Below the pieces are notes generated by a model. It made no database searches, was not told the origin of the DNA, and worked only from the letters and a program-made list of their open reading frames with translations. Below are positions 1-8,530 of a stretch of 64,000 nt of DNA, one piece after another. A program made the position numbers and the translations under genes. This DNA is from Photobacterium aquimaris (GTDB taxonomy: Bacteria; Pseudomonadota; Gammaproteobacteria; Enterobacterales; Vibrionaceae), in assembly GCF_002954455.1 (NCBI RefSeq), contig NZ_MSCC01000001.1, positions 1,214,929-1,278,928 on the forward strand, given 5' to 3'. Numbering within the stretch: position 1 is the first letter of the stretch; every line of letters begins with the position of its first letter.

Positions 1-73
1 TACTACAGTCTTGACAGTGAATAGCACACCCACCAGATTGAATGCGTTTTGTGGTAAATTTTTCAGAAATCAT
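1..73 (-). CDS. fnr: Fnr transcriptional regulator, N-terminal fragment
   Basis: The first 24 codons of FNR, the oxygen-sensing CRP-family activator of anaerobic genes; the rest lies beyond the left edge. The reverse strand reads [13 protein letters not shown] followed by [11 protein letters not shown]. This is the N-terminal cysteine cluster that, in the known family, supplies three of the four ligands of the oxygen-labile 4Fe-4S cluster. The start ATG (73-71) matches the usual Vibrio FNR start MISEK. Its position downstream of the ccoI-ccoS-TauE genes on the same strand is the usual Vibrionaceae arrangement. Confidence 0.9.
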   Translation of the reverse strand, partial: MISEKFTTKRIQSGGCAIHCQDCS

Positions 74-90
74 ATGCCTATCTAACCAAT

Positions 91-104
91 TTGATGTAGG
101 TCAA
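91..104. promoter_or_regulatory. FNR box in the fnr promoter
   Basis: TTGATGTAGGTCAA matches the FNR consensus TTGAT-N4-ATCAA with a single mismatch. It lies 18 bases upstream of the fnr start codon, a position typical of negative autoregulation as known for E. coli fnr. The autoregulation is inference. Confidence 0.6.
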
Positions 105-212
105 TATTTTAACATATTATGAATCAATATTACGAGTATTAAAAACCTTACTATATTTGATTGATTGCAATATAACCAGTATGCATACCATAAATGATGA
201 TGAATAATGCAT

Positions 213-830
213 TTACCCGTTTAAAATAGCTATTTTTAGCAGTGTCTTTAGTTTATCTGCTATAGCACCTACAGCTAACATTGCGGGTAATGTACCTAAG
301 CCAAAAGCGAACATAATTACCATACCATTTGTTGCACTACCGGAAACTGCTGCCCATGTTAATGTAGAATAAACTAAACCACAGGGTAACCATCCCCACA
401 AAAAACCAAAGGGAATTGCTTTTAATGGGGATGTTAATGGTAAAAAAAACTGAGTAATAGGGGATATATAACGCCACAGGTAATGACCAACACGCTCGAT
501 ATAAATTAAACCTGACCACCAATTACCAATGTACAACCCTAATATTATCATCATGATAGAAGCTACAATTCGCAATGAAATCAATGTGATGCTTGCACCA
601 GCTAGTTCAGCGACCTCAATAACAGCCTGGCTAAGAATCAATCCAGCTACGATATAGGCACTTATTCGGCCTAAATTATAGCCTAATAAATACACCCATT
701 GTTGCTGTGGTTTATTTGGCATTCCCATCGTCACAGCTGCAGCTATTCCACCACACATACTAATACAATGGCCAGCTCCGGTTAAACCAATGATAAATGC
801 CGTCATAAAGTTAAGTTCTATCATGATCAA
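213..830 (-). CDS. Sulfite exporter TauE/SafE-family membrane protein (cbb3 cluster)
   Basis: A 205-residue inner-membrane protein with about six hydrophobic segments and the family motif GAGHCISMCGGIAAA near the N terminus; this first helix carries cysteines and a histidine. Members of this DUF2182/TauE-like family commonly follow ccoS and precede fnr, and in other bacteria are implicated in copper handling for cbb3 oxidase (CcoA/SenC-type roles differ). The start overlaps the end of ccoS by 20 bases, so the two are translationally coupled. Several Met starts are possible (MIMIELNFM); the first is given. The exact transported substrate is unknown. Confidence 0.8.
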   Translation of the reverse strand: MIMIELNFMTAFIIGLTGAGHCISMCGGIAAAVTMGMPNKPQQQWVYLLGYNLGRISAYIVAGLILSQAVIEVAELAGASITLISLRIVASIMMIILGLYIGNWWSGLIYIERVGHYLWRYISPITQFFLPLTSPLKAIPFGFLWGWLPCGLVYSTLTWAAVSGSATNGMVIMFAFGLGTLPAMLAVGAIADKLKTLLKIAILNG

Positions 831-1029
831 CGTTTGATGATTTGATTGGGTCTGTATGTGGTTTTTGATGTACTTTATTGGGAGTTTTTATATCGTCATC
901 AAACAAAATATCATGGCCTCGTCGTTCTAAATCATCAAATTGGTTGGTTTTTACTGCCCATAAAAACACAGCGATCGCGAGACTAACAAAAAACAGTGCA
1001 ATAGGTATTAATATGTAAAGAATTGTCAT
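811..1029 (-). CDS. ccoS: Cbb3-type cytochrome oxidase assembly protein CcoS
   Basis: A 72-residue protein with one N-terminal transmembrane helix (residues 4-26), followed by the acidic segment NQFDDLERRGHDILFDDD, which is the hallmark of CcoS/FixS. CcoS is needed for maturation (cofactor insertion) of cbb3 oxidase in the inner membrane. Its start directly abuts the ccoI stop and its end overlaps the next gene, so ccoI-ccoS-TauE is one operon reading leftward. Confidence 0.9.
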   Translation of the reverse strand: MTILYILIPIALFFVSLAIAVFLWAVKTNQFDDLERRGHDILFDDDIKTPNKVHQKPHTDPIKSSNVDHDRT

Positions 1030-3447
1030 TTATCTTAACAACCTTAAAGAATTCGATACAACAATAATTGAACTTGTTGACATACCTATGACAGCTATAT
1101 AGGGGGCAACAAGACCTGCAACAGCTAATGGTAGAATGATTAAATTATAGCTTAATGCCCACACTAAATTTTGATGAATAATGTTTTTAGTACGCAATGC
1201 TAATTGTCGAGCTGTAAGAATTGGCTGTAGTTGGTCACCTAATAACACTATATCAGCTGATGACTTAGCAATATCGGTTCCACTACTTAGCGCAATAGAA
1301 AGGTGGGCCCCGGCTAATATTGGCGCATCATTTACACCATCGCCAATCATTAATGACACATCATTTGATGGTATTTTTTGTAAGTAATCTAACTTATTTT
1401 CTGGTGTCATATTTACGTGAAAATGCTTAATATTTAATTGCTCTGCTACTTGTTTAGCATTAATAGAACAATCACCTGTTAACATTGTCACTTTCATACC
1501 TTGTCGCTTAAATGCATCCACTAACTGCTGGCTATCATCGCGTAAAGGATCTTCAATTTTAAAAGCGGCAATAATATTCTTATTACAAGACAGCCAGATT
1601 GAATAATCTTCAATATTTATAGAGTGCATAGAATGAGAAAGAGGTGATTGACCATGAGTCACAAATTCATACTTACCAATTCGCCAATGTTGTTGATCTA
1701 TCGTACCAATTAAACCCTGACCAATAATATTTTCGACCTTATCAAACAATGCCTTTTGTGATTGATAAGGTCGAAACATCGTTGCGATTGGATGATTAGA
1801 ATAGCGCTCTAACTCGGCAGCATACAATAAAAGATCCGCCATTGAATATTTGCTGAAATTTTGAGTAGCGACAAGCTCAACATTACCTTTGGTAAGCGTA
1901 CCTGTCTTATCTAAAATAACATGATTTACTTTACATAATGTTTCTAACACATGGCCACGGCGAACCAATAATCCTCGTTTTCCTAGCATTGATGTTGAAC
2001 AGGTAATTGCAGTAGGTGTAGCTAATGATAATGCGCAAGGGCAAGTGGCAACTAATACCGCCAGTGTTATCCATAATGCATCTTGAGGTTGATTGACATT
2101 CCAATAAAACCATGTCGATATAGCAATCACTAAAATAGCACCTACAAAATAACGCGCGACATTATCAGCCACTAACGCTATTTTTGGTTTTGAATATAAT
2201 GCATGATCTTGAAGACGAACAATTTTCGAAATTAAAGCGTCTTTACGGTTATGAATGACCTTTAGGTTAATATTGCTGTCGCCGTTAATTGTGCCAGCAA
2301 AGACAGTATCATTTATGGTACGTTTAACTGCGACAGATTCACCGGTTAGCATTGACTCGTCAATAGTTGTTGAGCCTTGAACAATAATGCCATCTGCTGG
2401 TAAATATTCACCAGGCAGAACAGTGACAACGTCACTTATCTTTAGTGTTTTAGCTGCTACTCGTTTGCCTGAAACTAAAGTAGCCATTGCTGGAATCAAT
2501 TTAAGTAAATTCGCACTCATGGCAGCAGCATGGCGTCTTGCTCGCATTTCTAAAAATCGACCAAGTAAAAGGAAAAATGTAAACATTGAAATTGATTCAA
2601 AATACACTTCACCTTGTTTTGTTATTGTTGCGTATAAACTCGCACCATAAGCAAACAGTAAAGCAATAGATACCGGAACATCCATGCCTAATGTTAGGGT
2701 TTTAATATTTCGCCAAGCATTACGATAGAAAGGCAGTGCTGAATACAATAAAACTGGAGTTGCTACTAAGAGACTGACCCAACGTAAATAATGACCAAAG
2801 CTATTATCAGGTTCATCAAAGACATCAAAATAAAGTGCAACTGCAAACATCATAACTTGCATTGTCGCAATACCGGCAACACCTAACTTATAAAGATAAT
2901 GGCGCAAGGTATGCTGATAATGTTGCTCTTCCTTATCCAGCTCAAAGGGCGCTGCTTTATAACCTAATTGATGAATAGCCATCAATAAATGACTTAATTT
3001 TATACATGAGTCATCCCACACTAATAACGCCCGTTGGGTAGTAATATTAACTTCAATAGTGATAACGCCAGTATGTTTTTTTAACTGTTTTTCTATTAAC
3101 CACGCGCATGCAGCGCAAGAAACGCCATCAACGGAAAGTGATATTTCTTTATAGTGCTGTTCATTTTCATTCACAAAATCATCTTGAATATCTTGATGAT
3201 CATACAATTCTAATGCCTGTAAGCTTAAAGGGACAATATCAGATTTTTTTGCTGTTTGAGTTCGATGCCGATAATAATCAGTTAAATCATTCTCAACAAT
3301 TATTTTTGCCACCGCTTCACAACCAGCACAACAAAGGTTTCTCGGTTCGCCTAAGATTTCGAGCTGAAACTGAGATCCTGAAGTGATTGGCTCATCGCAA
3401 TGATAACAACATTGAAGCACTGGCGATGTTATACTATTTGAAGTCAT
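1030..3447 (-). CDS. ccoI: Copper-translocating P1B-type ATPase CcoI (FixI)
   Basis: An 805-residue heavy-metal ATPase that exports Cu+ across the inner membrane for cbb3 oxidase assembly. The N-terminal region has extra cysteine motifs (CCYHC at 13-17, CCAGC at 39-43), followed by an HMA domain with CAAC at 111-114. Next come membrane helices from about 185, the actuator TGES at 368-371, the metal-site CPC at 469-471 and the phosphorylation motif DKTGTLT with Asp513. The two N-terminal cysteine clusters are typical of the FixI/CcoI subgroup rather than housekeeping CopA. The gene carries an internal matS site (2423-2435). The cbb3 structural genes ccoNOQP are not in the window. Confidence 0.93.
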   Translation of the reverse strand: MTSNSITSPVLQCCYHCDEPITSGSQFQLEILGEPRNLCCAGCEAVAKIIVENDLTDYYRHRTQTAKKSDIVPLSLQALELYDHQDIQDDFVNENEQHYKEISLSVDGVSCAACAWLIEKQLKKHTGVITIEVNITTQRALLVWDDSCIKLSHLLMAIHQLGYKAAPFELDKEEQHYQHTLRHYLYKLGVAGIATMQVMMFAVALYFDVFDEPDNSFGHYLRWVSLLVATPVLLYSALPFYRNAWRNIKTLTLGMDVPVSIALLFAYGASLYATITKQGEVYFESISMFTFFLLLGRFLEMRARRHAAAMSANLLKLIPAMATLVSGKRVAAKTLKISDVVTVLPGEYLPADGIIVQGSTTIDESMLTGESVAVKRTINDTVFAGTINGDSNINLKVIHNRKDALISKIVRLQDHALYSKPKIALVADNVARYFVGAILVIAISTWFYWNVNQPQDALWITLAVLVATCPCALSLATPTAITCSTSMLGKRGLLVRRGHVLETLCKVNHVILDKTGTLTKGNVELVATQNFSKYSMADLLLYAAELERYSNHPIATMFRPYQSQKALFDKVENIIGQGLIGTIDQQHWRIGKYEFVTHGQSPLSHSMHSINIEDYSIWLSCNKNIIAAFKIEDPLRDDSQQLVDAFKRQGMKVTMLTGDCSINAKQVAEQLNIKHFHVNMTPENKLDYLQKIPSNDVSLMIGDGVNDAPILAGAHLSIALSSGTDIAKSSADIVLLGDQLQPILTARQLALRTKNIIHQNLVWALSYNLIILPLAVAGLVAPYIAVIGMSTSSIIVVSNSLRLLR
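2423..2435. promoter_or_regulatory. matS site (MatP binding), left of dif
   Basis: GTGACAACGTCAC is a perfect match to the published matS consensus GTGACRNYGTCAC. It lies inside ccoI, 6.1 kb left of the dif site. MatP, encoded at 13658-14119, binds these sites to organise the Ter macrodomain. A 13-mer of this specificity is expected by chance far less than once in 64 kb. Confidence 0.85.
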
Positions 3448-3568
3448 TCCTTGCTATATACCGATGTATTAATATAGTAAAAGTATTAGCTCCTTATAAG
3501 GTTAGCACTTAATATCAACCATGACGCTTTTAATTATCGAATAGACTAATTACAGGAATAAAGACAAA

Positions 3569-4012
3569 ATGGCAGCACAAAAATTAACGCGAGGACGATT
3601 AATTCAAATTATTGTTTTGATGATCGTTTTAATTACTGCATTTATCTGGAGAACGGTAACGTATCAAAAGCCGCCCGTAACAACAAATCAAGCTAAGGTA
3701 TGTAATTTAAATACTGGAAACTGTACGTTTACAATTGATACTAAGCCAGTAACTGTTTCGTTATTACCACTTGATCCTAAAGCAAATATACCGCTCCAAT
3801 TGCATATAAGTAATATTGCCGTAAACCCTAGTGCAACTGTTAATGGCATTAGTATGAATATGGGAATATTACCGGTTATATTTAAACAACAAAAAGAAGG
3901 GTGGCTAGGTGAATTTACAGTACCTCAATGCACTGCTGATAAAATGACTTGGGCGATTGATATTAAGATAAATAATAATATTTACACTTCAGAATTTACG
4001 GTAACTAAATAA
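3569..4012 (+). CDS. Single-pass inner-membrane protein with periplasmic domain, unknown function
   Basis: 147 residues: a basic N terminus, one transmembrane helix (about residues 12-29) and a periplasmic domain of about 115 residues. The domain has three cysteines (CNLNTGNC and QCTADKMTW) and a methionine-rich SMNMG stretch that could bind a metal. It is divergent from ccoI and separated from it by 121 bases. It is not a recognisable CcoH, although small FixH/YtkA-like proteins occupy cbb3 loci, so a role in copper or redox homeostasis is a guess. RBS AGGAATAAAG precedes the ATG. Similar unnamed proteins occur in Vibrionaceae as far as I recall. Confidence 0.7.
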   Translation: MAAQKLTRGRLIQIIVLMIVLITAFIWRTVTYQKPPVTTNQAKVCNLNTGNCTFTIDTKPVTVSLLPLDPKANIPLQLHISNIAVNPSATVNGISMNMGILPVIFKQQKEGWLGEFTVPQCTADKMTWAIDIKINNNIYTSEFTVTK

Positions 4013-4019
4013 GATAAAT

Positions 4020-4085
4020 GGCGCAATTAGTTGCGCCGAATATTAAATACAGAGTAAACTTGCTAAGTTAATCTTTACTCTGTAT
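4020..4085. terminator. Two hairpins between convergent genes
   Basis: A 7-bp hairpin GGCGCAA/TTGCGCC (4020-4037) is followed by a perfect 12-bp inverted repeat, ATACAGAGTAAA at 4047-4058 and TTTACTCTGTAT at 4074-4085. They sit between the + strand gene ending at 4012 and the - strand gene ending at 4075. The second stem overlaps the stop codon of the latter. Neither has a clear U-run, so termination is inferred from position. Confidence 0.5.
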
Positions 4086-4811
4086 AAATCATTTTTTTTG
4101 TCATCCCGCCATCAATAACAAAATTTTGTCCCGTAATAAATCCAGATTGATTACAAATTAAAAATTCAACCATTTCTGCAATATCATCAGTATGACCGAC
4201 ACGACCAACAAGATGCTGCTGGTGATCTATGCTATTCAGTATCTCATTTGATGAGTTTATCCATCCAGGTGAAATACAATTAACTTTAATTTCAGGTCCT
4301 AAGCTGACAGCTAAAGCGTGAGTTAAAGAGACAATCCCACCTTTTGTAGCACTGTAAGCTTCTGTATTTGCCTCAGATTGTAATGCACGCGTTGAAGATA
4401 TATTAACAACATTACCTTTTGATATTTTTAGCAATGGTAAACATTGCTGGGTGATCATTAAAGGAGCCGTTAAGTTAATATCTATAATTCGTTGCCACTC
4501 ATCCAATGATAAAGAATCTAATGGTGTATTATAAGGGTTGGCTATTGCGGCATTATTGATAAGCCCATCGAGTCGGCCAAATTGTAACGTTATCTCATTA
4601 ACAATTGCTGTTATATCTTTTCTATTAGTTACATCTGCTGGCCAGAATCGTATTTTTGGATTATCAGCAACCAGTTGATATCCAGAATCAATATCAATAT
4701 CTATGGCTATAACAATGTTATTTTTTTTGATAAATACTGACAAATACCTTTGCCTATGCCTTTTGCACCGCCCGTAACTAATATAACATTTTGAACAATT
4801 GAATGTGACAT
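4075..4811 (-). pseudogene. Short-chain dehydrogenase/reductase, frameshifted at an A8 run
   Basis: An NAD(P)-dependent SDR of about 245 residues. The true start is the ATG at 4811-4809, preceded by a good RBS (AAGGAG). The first frame encodes MSHSIVQNVILVTGGAKGIG, including the Rossmann TGxxxGxG motif, then hits a stop shortly after the A8 run (T8 at 4721-4728 on the + strand). One frame over, the rest of the enzyme is intact to 4075, with NNAA, the active-site YSATK and the C-terminal GQNFVIDGG. A single -1 slip on A-AAA-AAA, or one extra A, restores the protein. It may be a real mutation, a slippage-decoded gene or a homopolymer error. The substrate is unknown. Confidence 0.75.
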
Positions 4812-4955
4812 AACACTCCTTGAGTCTATTATGTGTACTATGATGGGTGATAATAAGTTAATTCTTAATAATAAGATAAAAAAGAATAATTAAAAATGAT
4901 TTGCTTACTGATCATATTAAGAAAAATGATTATTATAAGGAAAAATTAAAAAGAT

Positions 4956-6125
4956 ATGGCTATGGATATTGCAACAAGCTTTTCAGTGTTAAATAACTCT
5001 CATGATGCGATTGTTGACGCAATTAACAAATTAGACAAGAAGATAGCACCACCATCATTACTTTTGTTATATTTTTCAGAAGATTACGATTACGACGTAT
5101 TACAATTAACATTAAATAAATACTACCCAAATACTCCTTTTCTTGCATGTTCATCTTGTCAGGGATTTATGACTGAAGACGGTTATATTAATGGACGAGG
5201 TGTCGCTCTTTGGGCGATAAATGATATTGTTGGTGCTTATGGTACATCAATTGTTTCTTCTAATGGTTCTATATTTGATATTGCTCGCCAAGCAATACTT
5301 AAAGCAATTAACAATAGTGGTCGCCTTGGTGAAGCACCAACATTAATATTGCTGCACGCTACGCCAGGATGTGAAGAAGAAGTCATTAGAGGGATCGAAG
5401 ATGTCGTTGGAAAAAATATAGCTATCATAGGTGGTAGTGCTGCTGATGATCATGTTCAGGGTAAATGGCGAATTTTCAATCATGAACAACAAACTCAACA
5501 GGGCATAGGTATTGCTGTTTTTTATCCTAATTGTGAGGTAAGTTTTTCTTTTCACTCAGGTTATGCTGCAACTTCATACTCAGCAATCGCAACAAAAGTA
5601 CAAGGTCGTGAGTTAATTGAATTAAATCATCAACCTGCTGCTGATATTTATCAACAATGGATTCAGCAAAAATTTGAAGCAAATAGCAGCATCATTAATG
5701 AAAGTAGTTTAAATCCTCTTGGTCGTTTGGTCGGAGAAATTCATGATTTACCTTATTTTAAATTAGCTCATCCGTTGATGGTGACAAAAACGAATGGTTT
5801 AAAAATGTTTGCCTCTATTATCGAAGGTGAGCGTTTATACTTTATGACAGGTACCAATGAACGCTTAATAACTCGAGCTGGACGCGTTGTTACTGCAACA
5901 AACGGAATCAAATTAAATCCAATCGGTGGGCTCGCGATTTATTGCGCAGGCTGTATGCTTAAAGTTCAACAACGAATGGAAGAAGTTGCATTATTTATGA
6001 AAATAGCAATGCATGATAAATCCTTTGTTTGCCCATTCACATTTGGTGAGCAAGGGCAGTTTGTCACTGGTGAAAATGCACATGGTAATTTAATGATTTC
6101 AGCTGTTGTTTTTCATAGGGACTAA
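4956..6125 (+). CDS. nosP: FIST-domain sensory protein, NosP-like
   Basis: 389 residues with a FIST_N domain (about 20-220, containing the typical ACSSCQGFMTEDG segment) and a FIST_C domain (about 225-375). FIST proteins that are cotranscribed with hybrid histidine kinases include NosP, a haem-based nitric oxide sensor characterised in Pseudomonas, Shewanella and V. cholerae, which inhibits its partner kinase. The next gene, six bases downstream, is such a kinase, so this is most likely NosP. Haem binding itself cannot be read from the sequence. The position beside the cbb3/fnr cluster matches my recollection of V. cholerae VC1444. Confidence 0.75.
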   Translation: MAMDIATSFSVLNNSHDAIVDAINKLDKKIAPPSLLLLYFSEDYDYDVLQLTLNKYYPNTPFLACSSCQGFMTEDGYINGRGVALWAINDIVGAYGTSIVSSNGSIFDIARQAILKAINNSGRLGEAPTLILLHATPGCEEEVIRGIEDVVGKNIAIIGGSAADDHVQGKWRIFNHEQQTQQGIGIAVFYPNCEVSFSFHSGYAATSYSAIATKVQGRELIELNHQPAADIYQQWIQQKFEANSSIINESSLNPLGRLVGEIHDLPYFKLAHPLMVTKTNGLKMFASIIEGERLYFMTGTNERLITRAGRVVTATNGIKLNPIGGLAIYCAGCMLKVQQRMEEVALFMKIAMHDKSFVCPFTFGEQGQFVTGENAHGNLMISAVVFHRD

Positions 6126-6130
6126 TAATT

Positions 6131-8215
6131 ATGATTGGCTTTGATTCAGAAAAACTGCAGGAAACGTTATTAGACCTTCAGCGTAGTCAAGAACGAGAAA
6201 ATCAATTACGGATAGAAAATGCCGCAATTCTTGAAGGCGTTTCCGCAATGGCGGGTGCAAATAATAAACGACAGGTATTTAATAGTTTATTAGCTGTACT
6301 AAGAAAGTTCATTGCATTTGATAATGCGATTGTTTTAACTCGTGATGACGAAGCATCAGATTTACATGTGCTAATGAGTACTGTTACTAATCTGGATTTT
6401 AATTATTGGCAAGTAGGTAGCACTTTTAATCGCTGTATTAATGGTGAATGTATCGCTTTATATTCTCCTAAAGATGTTGAAGAATTTAAAAATAAAAGCC
6501 ATGAACTATTAACCATTTGTAATTCAAGTTTAATCACAGGTGTAAAAATCAGCTCAGGGGATGCTATGATCATTCTGATGAGCTCAGAAAAAGGTCATTT
6601 TACTTCTAGTTGTCGACGAGTTTTAAATCGATTCAGGCCGTTACTTGAACGAGCCATCATAGATATTGATTATCGAGAGCGACTACAATCATTAGTTACA
6701 GTACGCACACAAGAACTTACATATAGCCAACAGCGCTTTAAAGATTTTGCACGTACAGTTGGCGATTGGTTCTGGGAAATAGATACTGATTATAATTTTA
6801 GCTATATATCCGCATCGCATGTAGCTAACCACTTAATAGATAAAGATAATATCATGGATATCTTTGATGGCCATGACGATTTTAAACAACAATTCTGTGA
6901 ACAGTTACAAAAAGATCAGTCGTTTGAAGATCTTGAATGGCAATTAGTCATTGATGGTAAAGAACAATGGTTAAGCTTTAGTGGTACGCCTTATTACAAT
7001 AAGCGAGGATTACTACTTGGTTATCGTGGTACTGCAAAAAATATAAGTATTCGAAAAAAAAGATTATTTGATCTACAACAAGCCCGCCAACAAGCAGAAT
7101 CAGCAAATAAAGCAAAATCACAATTTATCGCAATGATGAGCCATGAGATACGGACACCATTAAATGCCGTACTAGGTTTAATGGATCTATTGTCATCATC
7201 AGGTTTGGAAAATGAACAGCAGCAATGGCTGGGGCAAATGGAGCAATCTGCTCATTTATTGCTAACTATTATCAATGATATTCTTGACTTGTCTCGTATT
7301 GAGTCTGGTAGTTTTGAGTTATTCAATAGTAATATTAATTTCTCAGATAGTATTACTTTAGTTAAAAATCAGCTTCAGCCAGAAGCTAATAAAAAAAATA
7401 TACTTTTAGAGTGTGAAATTGATGAGTCAATTCCTGAGTATATTTATGCTGATAAAAACCGTATCATCCAAATCATGTTTAACCTTATTGGTAATGCGAT
7501 TAAGTTTACAAATGTAGGCTCAGTTAAAATTGTAGCAACTAAAGTTGAGAATGATATTGAAGTATCGGTGTTTGATACTGGAATTGGTATTGCTAATGAT
7601 GCTCTGAACAGTCTCTTTAATCCATTTCATCAAGCTGATGGTAGCATTACACGTAAGTATGGTGGTACCGGTTTAGGTCTAACAATCAGCCAACTACTGA
7701 TTAAAAAAATGAAAGGCAACATTTCAATTAAGAGTGAGCTTGGCGCCGGTAGTTGCTTTACGATAAGAATTCCAATTCAACCAGCAATAATTAAAAAAGA
7801 ACAGCTAATAGAAATAAAACCGACTAAATTAACTCATTCGCTGAATATATTACTTGCAGAAGATAGTCCAACAAACCAGCTTGTTGCTAAGCTAATGTTA
7901 GAGCGGCGAGGACACAAAGTTACTATAACTAATCACGGCGAAGAGGCAGTTTTAAAACTGTTACAGTGTCACAAACTGTTTGATTTAGTATTAATGGACA
8001 TATCAATGCCAGTTTTAGATGGTTTGGAAGCAACTAAATACATCAGAAAGCTCAATATTGATACACCAATCGTAGCATTAACTGCAAATGCCATGCAAAA
8101 TGATCAAATTATGTACCAGCAAGCAGGAATGAATGGATTTTTAGCTAAGCCAATACGGCCTGAAGAATTAGATAAAATGCTTATTAAGTACCAAAACCAA
8201 TCAATGACTCATTAA
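6131..8215 (+). CDS. NosP-associated hybrid sensor histidine kinase (VpsS/NahK-like)
   Basis: 694 residues. The N-terminal 190 residues form a coiled coil plus a GAF-like region, followed by a PAS domain (about 200-305). HisKA has phospho-acceptor His338 in MMSHEIRTPLN, then a HATPase (N-box around 445-458, DTGIGI at 482-487, GGTGLGL at 511-517) and a C-terminal receiver domain with Asp623 in LVLMDISMP. There is no transmembrane segment, so it is cytosolic, and there is no Hpt domain, so phosphate must pass to a separate Hpt protein. In V. cholerae the homologous VpsS feeds LuxU/LuxO quorum and biofilm signalling; that this holds here is inference. It forms an operon with the preceding FIST gene. 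Confidence 0.88.
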   Translation: MIGFDSEKLQETLLDLQRSQERENQLRIENAAILEGVSAMAGANNKRQVFNSLLAVLRKFIAFDNAIVLTRDDEASDLHVLMSTVTNLDFNYWQVGSTFNRCINGECIALYSPKDVEEFKNKSHELLTICNSSLITGVKISSGDAMIILMSSEKGHFTSSCRRVLNRFRPLLERAIIDIDYRERLQSLVTVRTQELTYSQQRFKDFARTVGDWFWEIDTDYNFSYISASHVANHLIDKDNIMDIFDGHDDFKQQFCEQLQKDQSFEDLEWQLVIDGKEQWLSFSGTPYYNKRGLLLGYRGTAKNISIRKKRLFDLQQARQQAESANKAKSQFIAMMSHEIRTPLNAVLGLMDLLSSSGLENEQQQWLGQMEQSAHLLLTIINDILDLSRIESGSFELFNSNINFSDSITLVKNQLQPEANKKNILLECEIDESIPEYIYADKNRIIQIMFNLIGNAIKFTNVGSVKIVATKVENDIEVSVFDTGIGIANDALNSLFNPFHQADGSITRKYGGTGLGLTISQLLIKKMKGNISIKSELGAGSCFTIRIPIQPAIIKKEQLIEIKPTKLTHSLNILLAEDSPTNQLVAKLMLERRGHKVTITNHGEEAVLKLLQCHKLFDLVLMDISMPVLDGLEATKYIRKLNIDTPIVALTANAMQNDQIMYQQAGMNGFLAKPIRPEELDKMLIKYQNQSMTH

Positions 8216-8256
8216 ATGTTTCATGCATAGAATCAAATATTCAAAGTAGAAAGATA

Positions 8257-8285
8257 ATCAAAACTGTCGTAAAGGCAGTTTTGAT
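8257..8285 (+). terminator. Probable terminator of the nosP-kinase operon
   Basis: Perfect 10-bp stem ATCAAAACTG (8257-8266) / CAGTTTTGAT (8276-8285) with a 9-base loop, 42 bases after the kinase stop. The following U-tract is weak (CTATTAG). Confidence 0.55.
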
Positions 8286-8291
8286 CTATTA

Positions 8292-8377
8292 GTAATTAAC
8301 ATCTAATTTAAGTACCAAGCAAAATGAATTGTGCGGCAGTATTTAAATTAGATGTTAATTACCATATTTTATGGTAA
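8292..8377. repeat. Nested inverted repeats between the kinase operon and dif
   Basis: A perfect 20-bp inverted repeat (8292-8311 against 8343-8362, spacer 31 bases) is immediately followed by, and overlaps, a second hairpin TTACCATA-TTT-TATGGTAA (8359-8377). No coding sequence is present from 8216 to the insertion sequence. The structure could be a folded RNA, a small MITE-like element or a cruciform. I do not recognise it. Confidence 0.7.
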
Positions 8378-8490
8378 ATAGCTAATACTGTTAAATAGGT
8401 ATAGTTACTAATAGGTCTATAGTTAAAGGGGAGGTAACGAAGGCATCAGTTTAGATAATCTAGGTCATGTATCTTGTAACCCAATACTCT

Positions 8491-8518
8491 ATTTAACATA
8501 ATATACATAATGCGCACT
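8491..8518 (-). other. dif: dif site for XerC/XerD chromosome dimer resolution
   Basis: On the reverse strand this reads XerC arm AGTGCGCATTA, central hexamer TGTATA and XerD arm TTATGTTAAAT. From memory both arms are identical to V. cholerae dif1, and the central hexamer equals that of E. coli dif. XerC/XerD activated by FtsK resolve chromosome dimers here at division, and dif marks the replication terminus. The flanking matS sites and matP support the assignment. An insertion sequence begins about 12 bases to the right. Confidence 0.93.
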
Positions 8519-8530
8519 TTGGTTGTAAGT

